Under the pieces are notes generated by a model. That model was not told the DNA's origin. It did no database searches and saw only the letters and a list, made by a program, of their open reading frames with translations. Positions 44,270-52,614 of a DNA stretch of 64,000 nucleotides are shown here, piece by piece. The DNA is from Kiritimatiellaeota bacterium B1221 (GTDB taxonomy: Bacteria; Verrucomicrobiota; Kiritimatiellia; SS1-B-03-39; UBA6053). The stretch lies in assembly GCA_029269125.1 (NCBI GenBank), contig JARHXX010000005.1:1-64000 (forward strand), in the 5' to 3' direction. The stretch's first letter is position 1; every line of letters starts with the position of its first letter. Both the position numbers and the translations under genes were made by a program.

Positions 44270-44808
44270 TAGGGCTGGGTGAGCAGGAGTTTGACATGCA
44301 GTTTAACTTCGTCACCCACCCGGATGACCCCCATCACCGAAGGACGTTTTAAATCACATGCCTTTAATGAAAGGGTGAAGCTGCCGTTGAGCACCTTCCC
44401 CTCCGGGGTGATTTCATAGGCTTCCATCCGAACGGGCACTTCCAGGCTTTGGCCGTGAATATTCAGGATAAGAATTTGATCGGTGGCTTCTTTCCCGGAA
44501 AGGTGCCAGTTTTTAATGGTTCCGCGTATTTCGGGGTGGTCGTCCGGTTCGAACATCTTCAGCATATTCCTGTCCCGTTTCTTGTGGTCCGTGCTGAGGC
44601 TTTTGACATCAAAGCTGACGTCGGCAATGGAAAGGACGGCTTCTGTTTCGTTGCGTGTCCAGTCGGCGGGACTTTCACTTTTTCCGTTTCCGGTGAAATC
44701 GTGAAGGGTGGAGGTGCCGTCGAAAGTCACTTCGATTTTTGCATGGAGAAGGTCGGCCCGCACTCCGAAAAGAGGAGTGCAACAGAGTAGAAGTATCGTG
44801 GTTTTCAT
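44269..44808 (-). CDS. YceI-family periplasmic lipid-binding protein
   Basis: 179 residues from the ATG at 44808, which has GAAGGT upstream and begins a signal peptide (TTILLLCCTPLFGVRA). The YceI lipocalin-like pattern follows: KIEVTFDGTSTLHDFTGNG, VLSIADVSFDVKSLSTDHKKRDRNMLKMFEPDDHPEIRGTI, SLEVPVRMEAYEI, GSFTLSLKACDLKRPSVMGVIRVGDEVKLHVKL. Family members hold polyprenyl chains or ubiquinone in a barrel cavity. As the first gene of the type III PKS operon it may carry the lipid product or shelter it in the periplasm. That role is inferred. Confidence 0.88.
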   Translation of the reverse strand: MKTTILLLCCTPLFGVRADLLHAKIEVTFDGTSTLHDFTGNGKSESPADWTRNETEAVLSIADVSFDVKSLSTDHKKRDRNMLKMFEPDDHPEIRGTIKNWHLSGKEATDQILILNIHGQSLEVPVRMEAYEITPEGKVLNGSFTLSLKACDLKRPSVMGVIRVGDEVKLHVKLLLTQP

Positions 44809-44916
44809 ACCTTCATTTTTATGACGGTTTGGGCAGATTCGCCACGGAATTTGCCTGAATATATGTTCAGTTTGGCGGGGATTGTGTTGAAAGCCAAAGT
44901 GGCGTATGGTCGGGGC

Positions 44917-45594
44917 ATGAAAGATATCCTGCTGGTTGAAGATGATAAAAATGTGGGCGAAAGTCTGGTGGACGGTCTGATCCAGGCCGGGTATGCCGTG
45001 AACTGGCACATCATCGGAGGTAAAGCCCTGAAAGCTTTCCGGGAGAACCGTCCCGCTCTGGTGGTATTGGATTTGGGATTGCCGGATATGGACGGGTTTC
45101 AAATTTTAGAAACATTTCAGCAAGAGGATGCGCAGGTGCCGGTGATGATTTTAAGCGCACGTTCGGAAGTGGATTCGCGGGTGCAGGGACTGGAAAACGG
45201 GGCGGTGGACTATTTGGTCAAACCTTTTGCTTTTCCTGAGCTTCTGGCCCGCATCCGTCTGCGGCTCCGGGGGGCGTTGTCGGCGGATGCGGACCTGTCT
45301 CTGGGAACCCTGCATGCCGATTGTCTCCGCCGCGAACTGCGGCTGCACGGGGATTTGCTGGAGGTGCCTCCGCGGGAATATGATTTTCTGGTTTGTCTGC
45401 TGCGGGCCAAAGGGCAGGCGGTGAGCCGTGAGCAGATTGCCCGCGATGTGTGGAAATCGCCCCAGCGTATGAGTTCGCTTGATAATTTAATTGATGTGTA
45501 TGTCTCGAGATTGCGGGAGCGTTTACAGGGGGAAGGGGCTCCGGTTTTGCGGACGCTGCGCGGGGTCGGGTACCGGTTGGAGGAAAAAAGATGA
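44917..45594 (+). CDS. OmpR/PhoB-type response regulator
   Basis: 225 residues from the ATG at 44917. The longer frame would start in the divergent promoter region. Receiver domain 1-115: ILLVEDDKNVG with the acidic pocket, phospho-acceptor Asp52 (LVVLDLGLPDMDG), Thr/Ser site MILSARS and Lys in DYLVKPF. Winged helix 130-222: VPPREYDFLVCLLRAKGQAVSREQIARDVW, VYVSRLRERL, TLRGVGYRL. It overlaps the kinase gene by four bases and is divergent from the type III PKS operon across 108 bases, which makes that operon a possible target. Confidence 0.94.
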   Translation: MKDILLVEDDKNVGESLVDGLIQAGYAVNWHIIGGKALKAFRENRPALVVLDLGLPDMDGFQILETFQQEDAQVPVMILSARSEVDSRVQGLENGAVDYLVKPFAFPELLARIRLRLRGALSADADLSLGTLHADCLRRELRLHGDLLEVPPREYDFLVCLLRAKGQAVSREQIARDVWKSPQRMSSLDNLIDVYVSRLRERLQGEGAPVLRTLRGVGYRLEEKR

Positions 45595-46646
45595 AAACCA
45601 TCCCCTTGCGAAAAAGATATTTCCGGGATGTGATGTGGCTCGGGGGATTGGTGCTGGGATTGAGTTTGCTGGTGCTCACATTGTTTAATGCGGTGGAGGT
45701 GTATGAGCATGCGGAAGAGCGGATCGAAGAACTTATTGAAATGGGAGTGCTGGCCGCGGTTTTGCTCGGGACCCTGCCGGTGGTGGTGTGGATGGCCTGG
45801 CGGACTTCGGGGCGGTTGTTGCGTCCGCTGCGGGATATTCAGGAGGGCGTGCGCGCCATGCGGGAAGGCGAAATGGGGGTGCGTTTAAAGGTGGAGAACT
45901 CCCGGGATGAGCTGGCGTATTTGGCTGAAAGTTTGAATGCGGCCTTTGATGCCCACCGGGATGCGCAGCGTCGCCTGGATGATTTTGCTTCAAATGTTTC
46001 CCATCAATTGCGAACACCTTTAACCGCGATGCGGGCCACCGGACAGGTGTGTCTCGATCAGGACCGGGATGCCGAATCTTATCAGGACTGTATTGGTTGT
46101 ATGTTGGAGGCATCAGAACGGCTTACCCATATGGTCGATCAACTGTTGCAACTCGCCCGGATCTCCGCACTGGATGCGGCGCAAGATCTGCCCCGGGTTG
46201 ATTTGAAAGATTTGCTTGTCGACGTTTGCGCCCCGTTTGCGGAGCAGGCCCAGGACCGGGGGGCGGAGTTGGATATGCAGATTCCGCAAGAGCCACTGAT
46301 GGTTCGGGGGAATAAAGTTTGGTTGCAGGAAGCTCTGGTGAATTTGTTGAACAATGCGATGGCATACACGCCGGATCCTGCGCGGATCAAAGTGAGTTTG
46401 ACGGCACAGGACGGTTGGGTCTGTTGCCGAATTGATGACAATGGCCCCGGGGTCGCATCGGATGTACGGGAGAAGCTTTTTATGCGCTTTCAACGGGGCT
46501 TGTCCCGTCAGGATGGCGGTACAGGTTTGGGTTTGGCGATCGTGGCTGAAGTTGTTACCCTCCACGGCGGGACCGTGAAGTGTGAAGAGAGTGTCCTGGG
46601 AGGCGCCGCTTTTGAGTTTTCGTTCCCTCAAAGGGTCGATTCCTGA
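45591..46646 (+). CDS. sensor histidine kinase with almost no periplasmic loop
   Basis: 351 residues. Two membrane helices (about 16-34 and 52-70) are joined by only about 17 residues (FNAVEVYEHAEERIEELIE), so there is no extracytoplasmic sensor domain; sensing is likely within the membrane. A HAMP domain follows (GRLLRPLRDIQEGVRAMREGE), then HisKA with His138 in SHQLRTPLTAM and a HATPase (QEALVNLLNNAMAYTPDP, GTGLGLAIVAEVVTLHGG). It forms a two-component pair with the OmpR-type regulator, whose stop it overlaps. Confidence 0.93.
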   Translation: MKTIPLRKRYFRDVMWLGGLVLGLSLLVLTLFNAVEVYEHAEERIEELIEMGVLAAVLLGTLPVVVWMAWRTSGRLLRPLRDIQEGVRAMREGEMGVRLKVENSRDELAYLAESLNAAFDAHRDAQRRLDDFASNVSHQLRTPLTAMRATGQVCLDQDRDAESYQDCIGCMLEASERLTHMVDQLLQLARISALDAAQDLPRVDLKDLLVDVCAPFAEQAQDRGAELDMQIPQEPLMVRGNKVWLQEALVNLLNNAMAYTPDPARIKVSLTAQDGWVCCRIDDNGPGVASDVREKLFMRFQRGLSRQDGGTGLGLAIVAEVVTLHGGTVKCEESVLGGAAFEFSFPQRVDS

Positions 46647-46727
46647 TCGATTCGTATTTATTTGTTTGTGAATGCGGTTTATAGGAGTCACATCGAAACT
46701 TTTTCACCCTCTATAATGGAAAACACT

Positions 46728-47921
46728 ATGTTTGAATCAATTTCTCCCGCCCCCCCTGATGCCATTCTTGGTTTAACCGACGCATTTAAAGCGGATACCA
46801 ATCCCCGGAAAATTAATTTGGGGGTGGGGGTGTATAAAGATGAATCCGGTCAGACGCCGATTTTGACTGCGGTGAAGAAAGCGGAAGCGCGTCTGCTGGA
46901 GAAGGAGACCACTAAAAGTTATCTGCCGATTTCCGGTGCGCAGGCGTATGCCTTGGGGGTGCAGGAGCTGTTGCTGGGCGAAGGGCATGCCTTGATTTCT
47001 GAAGGCCGGATTCAAACCGCACACACGCCGGGCGGTACCGGTGGATTGCGTGTGGGCGGAGACTTTTTGAAGAAGTTTCGTCCGGATGCCTCGATTTGGG
47101 TGAGTAATCCGACCTGGGCCAACCACAAGGCGGTCTTTCAAGCTTCCGGCTTCACGGTTAAAGAGTATGACTACTACGATGCGGCCCATCAGTCGCTTGA
47201 TTTTGATGCCATGCTGGAGGCGCTTTCCACCGTGCCGGCGGGAGATGTGGTGTTGCTGCATGTTTGCTGTCACAATCCAACCGGAGTGGATCCCCGTCCC
47301 GCGCAATGGGAAAAAATTGCGGAGGTGGCGGAGGTTGCCGGATGGTTCCCGTTCTTCGATTTTGCCTATCAGGGTTTTGGCACTTCGGTGGAAGCGGACC
47401 GCTTTCCGTTGGAACTCTTCGCGGGTAAAAATCTGGAATTCGGTGTCGCGGCTTCGTTTTCCAAGAATTTTGGTCTCTACAATGAGCGGACCGGCAGTTT
47501 TTCCATTGCCGGGCAGGAAAAGGCCGCGGTGGAGGCCGCATTCAGCCATGTTAAAACTGTGATTCGCAGCAACTATTCCAATCCCTCCCGTCACGGGGGC
47601 GCGATTGTGGAAGAGGTGCTGGGTGATCCGGCGCTGCGTCAGGAGTGGTTGGAAGAACTGGATACCATGCGCGACCGCATTAAAGAGTTGCGGACGGCAT
47701 TGGTGGAAGGATTGAGCGCCCGCGGCATTGACCGTGATTTTGGTTTTATTGCTGAACAAAACGGCATGTTTTCTTTCAGTGGCTTAACCCCGGAACAAGT
47801 AAAAACGCTCAAAGAGCAAAACAGTATTTATATCGTGGGGAGCGGCCGCATCAATGTGGCAGGCATCAACCGCGATAATTTGAACCCGCTCTGTGATGCG
47901 ATCGCGGCGGTGATGGACTGA
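46728..47921 (+). CDS. aspC: aspartate/aromatic aminotransferase
   Basis: 397 residues from the ATG at 46728, the start that aligns with E. coli AspC (MFESISPAPPDAILGL); an ATG at 46716 is also in frame. Class I PLP aminotransferase, recognisable throughout: KINLGVGVYKDESGQTPIL, TPGGTGGLRVGGDFL, CCHNPTGVDP, FDFAYQGFGTS, PLP lysine Lys246 in SFSKNFGLYNERTG, RSNYSNPSRHG, MFSFSGLTPEQV, GRINVAGIN. It interconverts aspartate/2-oxoglutarate with oxaloacetate/glutamate and may also act on aromatic amino acids. No clear operon link upstream; the next gene starts five bases after its stop. Confidence 0.95.
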   Translation: MFESISPAPPDAILGLTDAFKADTNPRKINLGVGVYKDESGQTPILTAVKKAEARLLEKETTKSYLPISGAQAYALGVQELLLGEGHALISEGRIQTAHTPGGTGGLRVGGDFLKKFRPDASIWVSNPTWANHKAVFQASGFTVKEYDYYDAAHQSLDFDAMLEALSTVPAGDVVLLHVCCHNPTGVDPRPAQWEKIAEVAEVAGWFPFFDFAYQGFGTSVEADRFPLELFAGKNLEFGVAASFSKNFGLYNERTGSFSIAGQEKAAVEAAFSHVKTVIRSNYSNPSRHGGAIVEEVLGDPALRQEWLEELDTMRDRIKELRTALVEGLSARGIDRDFGFIAEQNGMFSFSGLTPEQVKTLKEQNSIYIVGSGRINVAGINRDNLNPLCDAIAAVMD

Positions 47922-47925
47922 GTCA

Positions 47926-49158
47926 ATGAAAGCTTTTTGCATCATTCTGCTGGGAATGCGCTTTTCCCTGCAGCTTGCCGCAAGAGAAGTGGATCTGCGC
48001 CTCTGGGTTTCCGGAGGAACGCAGGGGCTGGTCCTGGGAAGCCGGGATTGTCCCGGCTGGCTGAGTGTGGCCCGTCAGCTTGAACAGGAGGATCCTGAAG
48101 CCTGCTGGGTGCATTTGGGGGCACCTCCGCTTCCGGATTTTCACCGGGAGCTTCAGGGGCTGAAGTTTCCGAACATTTTGGTGCCCGGGGAGGCGGATTT
48201 TCGTTTGCAGGAATTGGCTTCTTTTGCAGACCCAAAACTTCCTTTTACCCTCTTAAATGTGGATATGCTTCCTCAGTTTCCGGATGAAACCGTTCCGTTT
48301 AGTGAGCGGGGCATTTGGAAACAAGCGGATGGGGTGGAAATACATGTCTTCGGTCTCCTTTCAAAGCAGGCGCCGCTTCGAATTCCTGCAGACCGGTTTC
48401 GTCCACTGCAGGTGCGTGACCCTCTCGGGGAAATGCGGGCGTTGTTGACGGACCAACCTAATTCTGCGTCGGTATTTCCGGTGCTGGTTTTGCCTGAAGA
48501 TGCGGAGGGGGCGGAGTGGTCCACCCGATTTCCGGAGATTCCGGTATTGATCCTGCCTCCGGGTGGTCAATCGAAAGTGATTGAAGTACAGGAGGGAAAA
48601 CAACTGCGGGTACAGCCGGCGAAATTTGGCCGTTCGCTGATTCGGGTGCAAATTTATTGGGACACCGTCACCCGAACTTTCAGAAACCCCACCGCGGAAG
48701 TGGTGTGGGTGAATGCGCCCGATTTACAGGGGCTGGATTTGCCGGATCGGATAAAAAACAGACTTCATCCGGTGTCGGAACCTCCTGAAAATCATTTGGG
48801 TGTGGCTTTGTTGCGGAAGGCGGACGGGGTTCTACTGCCGAAGATGAAAAGCTTGAAATTTGCATCAAAACTTCCGGATGCCGTCCGGGTGAGTGCTGTG
48901 CCGGAGGATGATGCATGGTTGCGGGTGCAGGTGCCTGCATCGGTTTGGCGGCAGTGGAGGCAGGTTCCTGAAACCATATTTTTTGAGCGGGAAAATCTTG
49001 GGGACGAAGTAGAGGTCTTGGTATCAGCCAAACTTGTCGCGGGCAATGGCGATTGGCATTCGGTGATTCGCCAGGACTTGTTGACGCATGACTTTCATGG
49101 GGAATGGATGTCTTTTACCAGTCGGGATCTGATTTTGCCTTTGGAGGAACGTCCATGA
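47926..49158 (+). CDS. exported protein related to 5'-nucleotidases, catalytic residues lost
   Basis: 410 residues. A signal peptide (FCIILLGMRFSLQLAA) comes first. The order of strands then follows the metallophosphoesterase domain of UshA-type 5'-nucleotidases: a first strand (LRLWVSGGTQGLVLGSRD), CWVHLGAPPLPDF, FPNILVPGEADFRLQELAS where an active enzyme has GNHEFD, PFTLLNVDMLP where it has LSANV, and VEIHVFGLLSKQAP. The metal-binding His and Asn are absent, so it is probably inactive. The C-terminal half (about 220-410) has no family I recognise. It starts five bases after aspC and overlaps the O-antigen-ligase-like gene by four. Confidence 0.5.
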   Translation: MKAFCIILLGMRFSLQLAAREVDLRLWVSGGTQGLVLGSRDCPGWLSVARQLEQEDPEACWVHLGAPPLPDFHRELQGLKFPNILVPGEADFRLQELASFADPKLPFTLLNVDMLPQFPDETVPFSERGIWKQADGVEIHVFGLLSKQAPLRIPADRFRPLQVRDPLGEMRALLTDQPNSASVFPVLVLPEDAEGAEWSTRFPEIPVLILPPGGQSKVIEVQEGKQLRVQPAKFGRSLIRVQIYWDTVTRTFRNPTAEVVWVNAPDLQGLDLPDRIKNRLHPVSEPPENHLGVALLRKADGVLLPKMKSLKFASKLPDAVRVSAVPEDDAWLRVQVPASVWRQWRQVPETIFFERENLGDEVEVLVSAKLVAGNGDWHSVIRQDLLTHDFHGEWMSFTSRDLILPLEERP

Positions 49159-50339
49159 ATGTGATGCAAAAGTCCGCGTGGAAAAATGCGCCGATGCTGA
49201 TGTTGATTTCTTTGGGTCTGATGATTTTACCGGTGAGTAATTCGATCGGACAAATTCCGCTTTATGCCGCAGGCTTGATGTGGTTGATTCAACTTCTTCG
49301 CAAGCAAAGCTCCGGTAATCGGACGACCTGGATCATGCTGGGGGGGTGGATGATCCTGATTCTGATCAGTCTCACGTATGCGGTGCATCCTGAGCTGGGA
49401 ATTCGCAAACTGAGTCGCTTTTTCATCTTTCCTTTGACCGGGGCGGTGGCCGCGGCATGTGTTGCCGGAGACGATCTTCAGAGACGGGTGCTCTGCCTGT
49501 GTGAATCTCTGGTGTTCGGTGTCTGCATTCTGGGACTGTATGATATTTTCTGTTTTCCTTATGAGGTATTTAAACTCGGAGTGAAATTTGAGGATGTGGG
49601 AGATATGACGTCCCCACAGTTTTATTTGGTGGGAATCATGCTTTGGCTGGGGCTGGTTTCGATGAGACGGGAACAAGTGAAAAGAATTTGGTGGGTCTGT
49701 CTGCCATTTCTGATGACAGGTTTACTGATGCACCAGAAGCGCGGGGTGTGGCTGGCCACCATGGTCTCGGTCGGTATTTGGACACTGTGGAGCCGAAAAT
49801 GGAAAACCTTATTGACGATGATTCTGATTGCGGGAGTTGCGCTGTGTTTTCCCTTTGTGCGCGGACGTTTGGGGGAGCTGATGGAAGTTATTCAACCCAC
49901 CCACGGGGGGCGGATGGTGCTTTGGAACGAGGTTGCGCCCCGGGTATTTGAGGAATATCCTTGGGGAATGGGTTATAACGGGAGCAAGTATGAAGACTTT
50001 CGCGATATACTTCCCGCAGCAACTCATATGGAGGTCGGGCTCAGGCATCTTCACAATAATTTTCTGCAGATTCGTTTGGAGCTGGGATGGTTGGGGGTCC
50101 TCTGGTGGTTATTGTGGATGGGGCTCGTTTTTTATAAAGGCTTTCGGCAGGGGCCGCCTGAACTGGCGGTTTTGCGCGGGGCGGTGGTCTTTGCGTTTCT
50201 GGGGCTTTTTCTAAACGGCCTGGTGGAATATAACTTTGGGGACAGCGAAATTTTAAAAGTCTATTTGGTTCTGTTGGGGCTGATTGACGCCTTTCAGCCT
50301 GCAAATTGTTTATCACTAACCCCGAGAAAAACCCTATGA
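49155..50339 (+). CDS. O-antigen ligase/polymerase-like membrane protein (Wzy_C family)
   Basis: 394 residues from the ATG at 49155, preceded by GGAGGAAC. Eleven or so membrane helices. The WaaL/Wzy_C family pattern is present: short N-terminal helices, SRFFIFPLTGAVAAACV, a hydrophobic centre, HQKRGVWLATMVSVGIW with the conserved Arg (R..W), then a large periplasmic loop (GGRMVLWNEVAPRVFEEYPWGMGYNG, HLHNNFLQIRLELGWLGVLWW) with the ligase-type His-x-x-x-Asn. The enzyme would join or polymerise lipid-linked polysaccharide at the periplasmic face. No glycosyltransferases are beside it. Confidence 0.83.
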   Translation: MNVMQKSAWKNAPMLMLISLGLMILPVSNSIGQIPLYAAGLMWLIQLLRKQSSGNRTTWIMLGGWMILILISLTYAVHPELGIRKLSRFFIFPLTGAVAAACVAGDDLQRRVLCLCESLVFGVCILGLYDIFCFPYEVFKLGVKFEDVGDMTSPQFYLVGIMLWLGLVSMRREQVKRIWWVCLPFLMTGLLMHQKRGVWLATMVSVGIWTLWSRKWKTLLTMILIAGVALCFPFVRGRLGELMEVIQPTHGGRMVLWNEVAPRVFEEYPWGMGYNGSKYEDFRDILPAATHMEVGLRHLHNNFLQIRLELGWLGVLWWLLWMGLVFYKGFRQGPPELAVLRGAVVFAFLGLFLNGLVEYNFGDSEILKVYLVLLGLIDAFQPANCLSLTPRKTL

Positions 50340-51109
50340 CCGAACTCCCTGTACAGAGCATGAGAATCCCTTTCGAACCCCGGGATATTCCTGGGTTGGT
50401 TTCTTTTTGGAATTTCACATCTTCCGGTGACTCATTTTGTGCGGAGCAGGGGGAAAGGTATATTTTAAAATCGCAATCAGGTCCCCTGAACGTGGTGGAG
50501 GACCCGGATGCGGCCTTTGGAGGGAAGGCCTTGGTGATTGAGGAGGGGCAATGGTTGTCTGTGGATCGAAAAGAGTGTCCGAAATTGGATATCCATGGGA
50601 AAGAAGGCCATTTGACAGTGGTGGCCTGGATCAAGCGGGGGAAAACCAAGGTGGATCAATGCGAATTTGTGGCGGGGATGTGGAATGAGTCCCAGTTAGG
50701 GCGTCAGTACGGTTTGTTCCTGAATATTCGGGTGTGGGGATATGGTCACCGTATTTTTGGACATCTTTCCCATGTGGGGGGACCGACCCCGGGCTACAAA
50801 TACTGTATGGACGGGAGCATGGGAGCCACGGACATCGCCGTAGATGAATGGGCGGCGGTGGCGATGAGTTATGACGGACAGTCTGGGAGTTCCTGGTTGA
50901 ACGGGCATTTGGATGCGGTTCCGGGTTTAAATCCCTATTCGATAGCCGGCGGATTGCATGATGGCGGTCCGGAGGGTTCCGACTTTACGGTGGGCGCAGT
51001 GGATCGCTCCGGGGAAATTGGAAACTTTTTTTGTGGACGTCTGGCGGCCCTGGCGGTTTATGACCGGGCCTTGACCCCGGCCGAAATGCACGTGTTGTGT
51101 AATCGTTGA
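50336..51109 (+). CDS. LamG/concanavalin-A-like lectin domain protein
   Basis: 257 residues from the ATG at 50336, overlapping the preceding stop by four bases. The whole protein is one LamG jelly roll: IPGLVSFWNFTSSGDSF, KALVIEEGQWLSVDRKECP, LTVVAWIKRGKTKVDQCEFVAGMWNE, the central strand AAVAMSYDGQSGSSWLNG and GRLAALAVYDRALTPAEMHVLC, the family's typical closing motif. There is no signal peptide, unusual for a LamG protein. It is the last gene of the run from aspC and probably binds a polysaccharide. Confidence 0.8.
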   Translation: MTELPVQSMRIPFEPRDIPGLVSFWNFTSSGDSFCAEQGERYILKSQSGPLNVVEDPDAAFGGKALVIEEGQWLSVDRKECPKLDIHGKEGHLTVVAWIKRGKTKVDQCEFVAGMWNESQLGRQYGLFLNIRVWGYGHRIFGHLSHVGGPTPGYKYCMDGSMGATDIAVDEWAAVAMSYDGQSGSSWLNGHLDAVPGLNPYSIAGGLHDGGPEGSDFTVGAVDRSGEIGNFFCGRLAALAVYDRALTPAEMHVLCNR

Positions 51110-51298
51110 TGGCGGATTGCTGTTGTGGAATGCAGGCAGCTTTCCTTCGCTAAGAGGGGGAAGGCAGAGTGGGAGCCGCCGCTTTCGGGACTTTTCGAAA
51201 TCGGTATCGAAAACCCGTTGCATGGGCCGTGTGGATCACATGAAAGATGGGGGGGTGGGGTCGAGGGTTTGATCCCGTTTTCCGGGAGGTCAGGGCAC

Positions 51299-51330
51299 AA
51301 AAAAAACGGCTCCGCGAGGCGGAGCCGTTT
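51299..51330 (-). terminator. rho-independent terminator of glnA
   Basis: A 12-bp perfect stem (AAACGGCTCCGC with GCGGAGCCGTTT) closes a three-base loop. On the minus strand it runs into eight T residues, 22 bases after the glnA stop. The plus-strand side can also stop the LamG transcript. Confidence 0.92.
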
Positions 51331-51352
51331 CTGATTCATCTTGGTGAGAAGA

Positions 51353-52357
51353 TTAGCTTTTCACCGTGCTGATGATGGCCGCAGCCACGCCGTATGGATT
51401 GGCGTTGGAGGCGGGACGACGGTCTTCCAACCATCCTTTCCAGCCGTTTTCAACCGTGATGATTGGAATACGGATGGAGGCACCGCGATCCGAGATCCCG
51501 TAGCTGAACTTGTCGATGCTTTGGGTTTCGTGCAGACCGGTCAGACGTTTGTCGTTATCGGCACCGTACACAGAAATGTGTTCTTTGATGGTTTTGCCGA
51601 ATTTTTGGCAGATCTCTTCGTACACTTCTTTGCTTCCGCAGGTGCGGAGAGTGGTGTTGGAGAAGTTGGCGTGCATACCGGATCCGTTCCAGTCGGTTTG
51701 ACCGAGGGGTTTGGGATGGTATTCAATGGCAACGCCGTATTTTTCACCGATGCGTTCGAGGAAGTAACGGGCAACCCAGAGTTCGTCCCCGGCTGCGGCC
51801 GCGCCTTTGGAGAAGACCTGGAATTCCCATTGTCCGGCAGCCACTTCGCCGTTGATTCCTTCCACATTGATTCCCGCATCCAGACATACGTCCAAATGCT
51901 CTTCAATGATTTCACGTCCATAAGCGTTTTTGGCGCCAACGGAGCAGTAGTAGGGGCCTTGCGGGGCAGGGTAACCGCCTACGGGAAATCCGAGCGGCAG
52001 GTTGGTTTCGGTATCCCACAGGAAATACTCCTGCTCAAAACCGAACCAGAAATCGTCGTCGTCATCGTCGATTAAGGCGCGCATGTTGGATTCATGGGCA
52101 CTTCCGTCGGCGTTCAAGACTTCGGTCATGACGATGAAAGCGTTTTTGCGTTGGGGATCGGGATAGATCGCAACAGGCTTCAACAGCAAGTCGGATGACC
52201 CGCCATCGGCTTGTTCAGTTGAGCTTCCGTCAAAAGACCACATGGGACATTCATCCAGCGTACCGCCGAAATCTTTTACAATTTTGGTTTTTCCGCGCAG
52301 GGATTGAGTGGGTTTGTAGCCGTCAAGCCAGATGTATTCCAGTTTGCTGATGGACAT
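51353..52357 (-). CDS. glnA: glutamine synthetase type II (eukaryote-like GSII)
   Basis: 334 residues, much shorter than the 450-470 of GSI. The GSII motifs are clear: YIWLDGY, MWSFDGSSTEQADG, FGFEQEYFLWD, GINGEVAAGQWEFQV, YHPKPLGQTDWNGSGMHANFS, and GISDRGASIRIPIIT. It forms glutamine from glutamate, ammonia and ATP. GSII is found in eukaryotes, some actinobacteria, rhizobia, Bacteroidota and PVC bacteria. AAGGAG lies before the ATG and a sigma-54 promoter about 100 bases upstream, so expression is probably nitrogen-controlled. The gene is monocistronic, with its own terminator. Confidence 0.96.
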   Translation of the reverse strand: MSISKLEYIWLDGYKPTQSLRGKTKIVKDFGGTLDECPMWSFDGSSTEQADGGSSDLLLKPVAIYPDPQRKNAFIVMTEVLNADGSAHESNMRALIDDDDDDFWFGFEQEYFLWDTETNLPLGFPVGGYPAPQGPYYCSVGAKNAYGREIIEEHLDVCLDAGINVEGINGEVAAGQWEFQVFSKGAAAAGDELWVARYFLERIGEKYGVAIEYHPKPLGQTDWNGSGMHANFSNTTLRTCGSKEVYEEICQKFGKTIKEHISVYGADNDKRLTGLHETQSIDKFSYGISDRGASIRIPIITVENGWKGWLEDRRPASNANPYGVAAAIISTVKS

Positions 52358-52454
52358 TCGTATTTCTCCTTGGATGGGTTTAGGTTTTTAGAAAGCTTCT
52401 CCGGTGAGGATCACTGGATCGACTTATCTTTGTTAAAGATTGAGCTTTTTTAAT

Positions 52455-52471
52455 AGCAGTTGTGATGCCAA
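52455..52471 (-). promoter_or_regulatory. sigma-54 (-24/-12) promoter of glnA
   Basis: On the minus strand TTGGCATCACAACTGCT carries GG and GC at the invariant 12-base offset, and the -24 box TTGGCA matches the consensus. It lies about 98 bases upstream of the glnA ATG in an AT-rich spacer. The other half of the 257-base spacer holds no gene. Confidence 0.68.
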
Positions 52472-52614
52472 TAATGAATGTCTGTGTAAAATGGTTTCTT
52501 AAGTTACTTATGAGTAAGTATTTATAAATATTCAGATTTTTTGATGGCAGCGCTTGGCGCACTTTTGTTGGACAAAAAAGTAGAATTATTTTTTTAAAAC
52601 TACAAAAATGTTGT

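Noticed and set aside
52545..52570. Second sigma-54-like sequence (TTGGCGCAC) upstream of glnA on the plus strand
   Set aside because: No GC occurs at the required 12-base offset and it points away from glnA.
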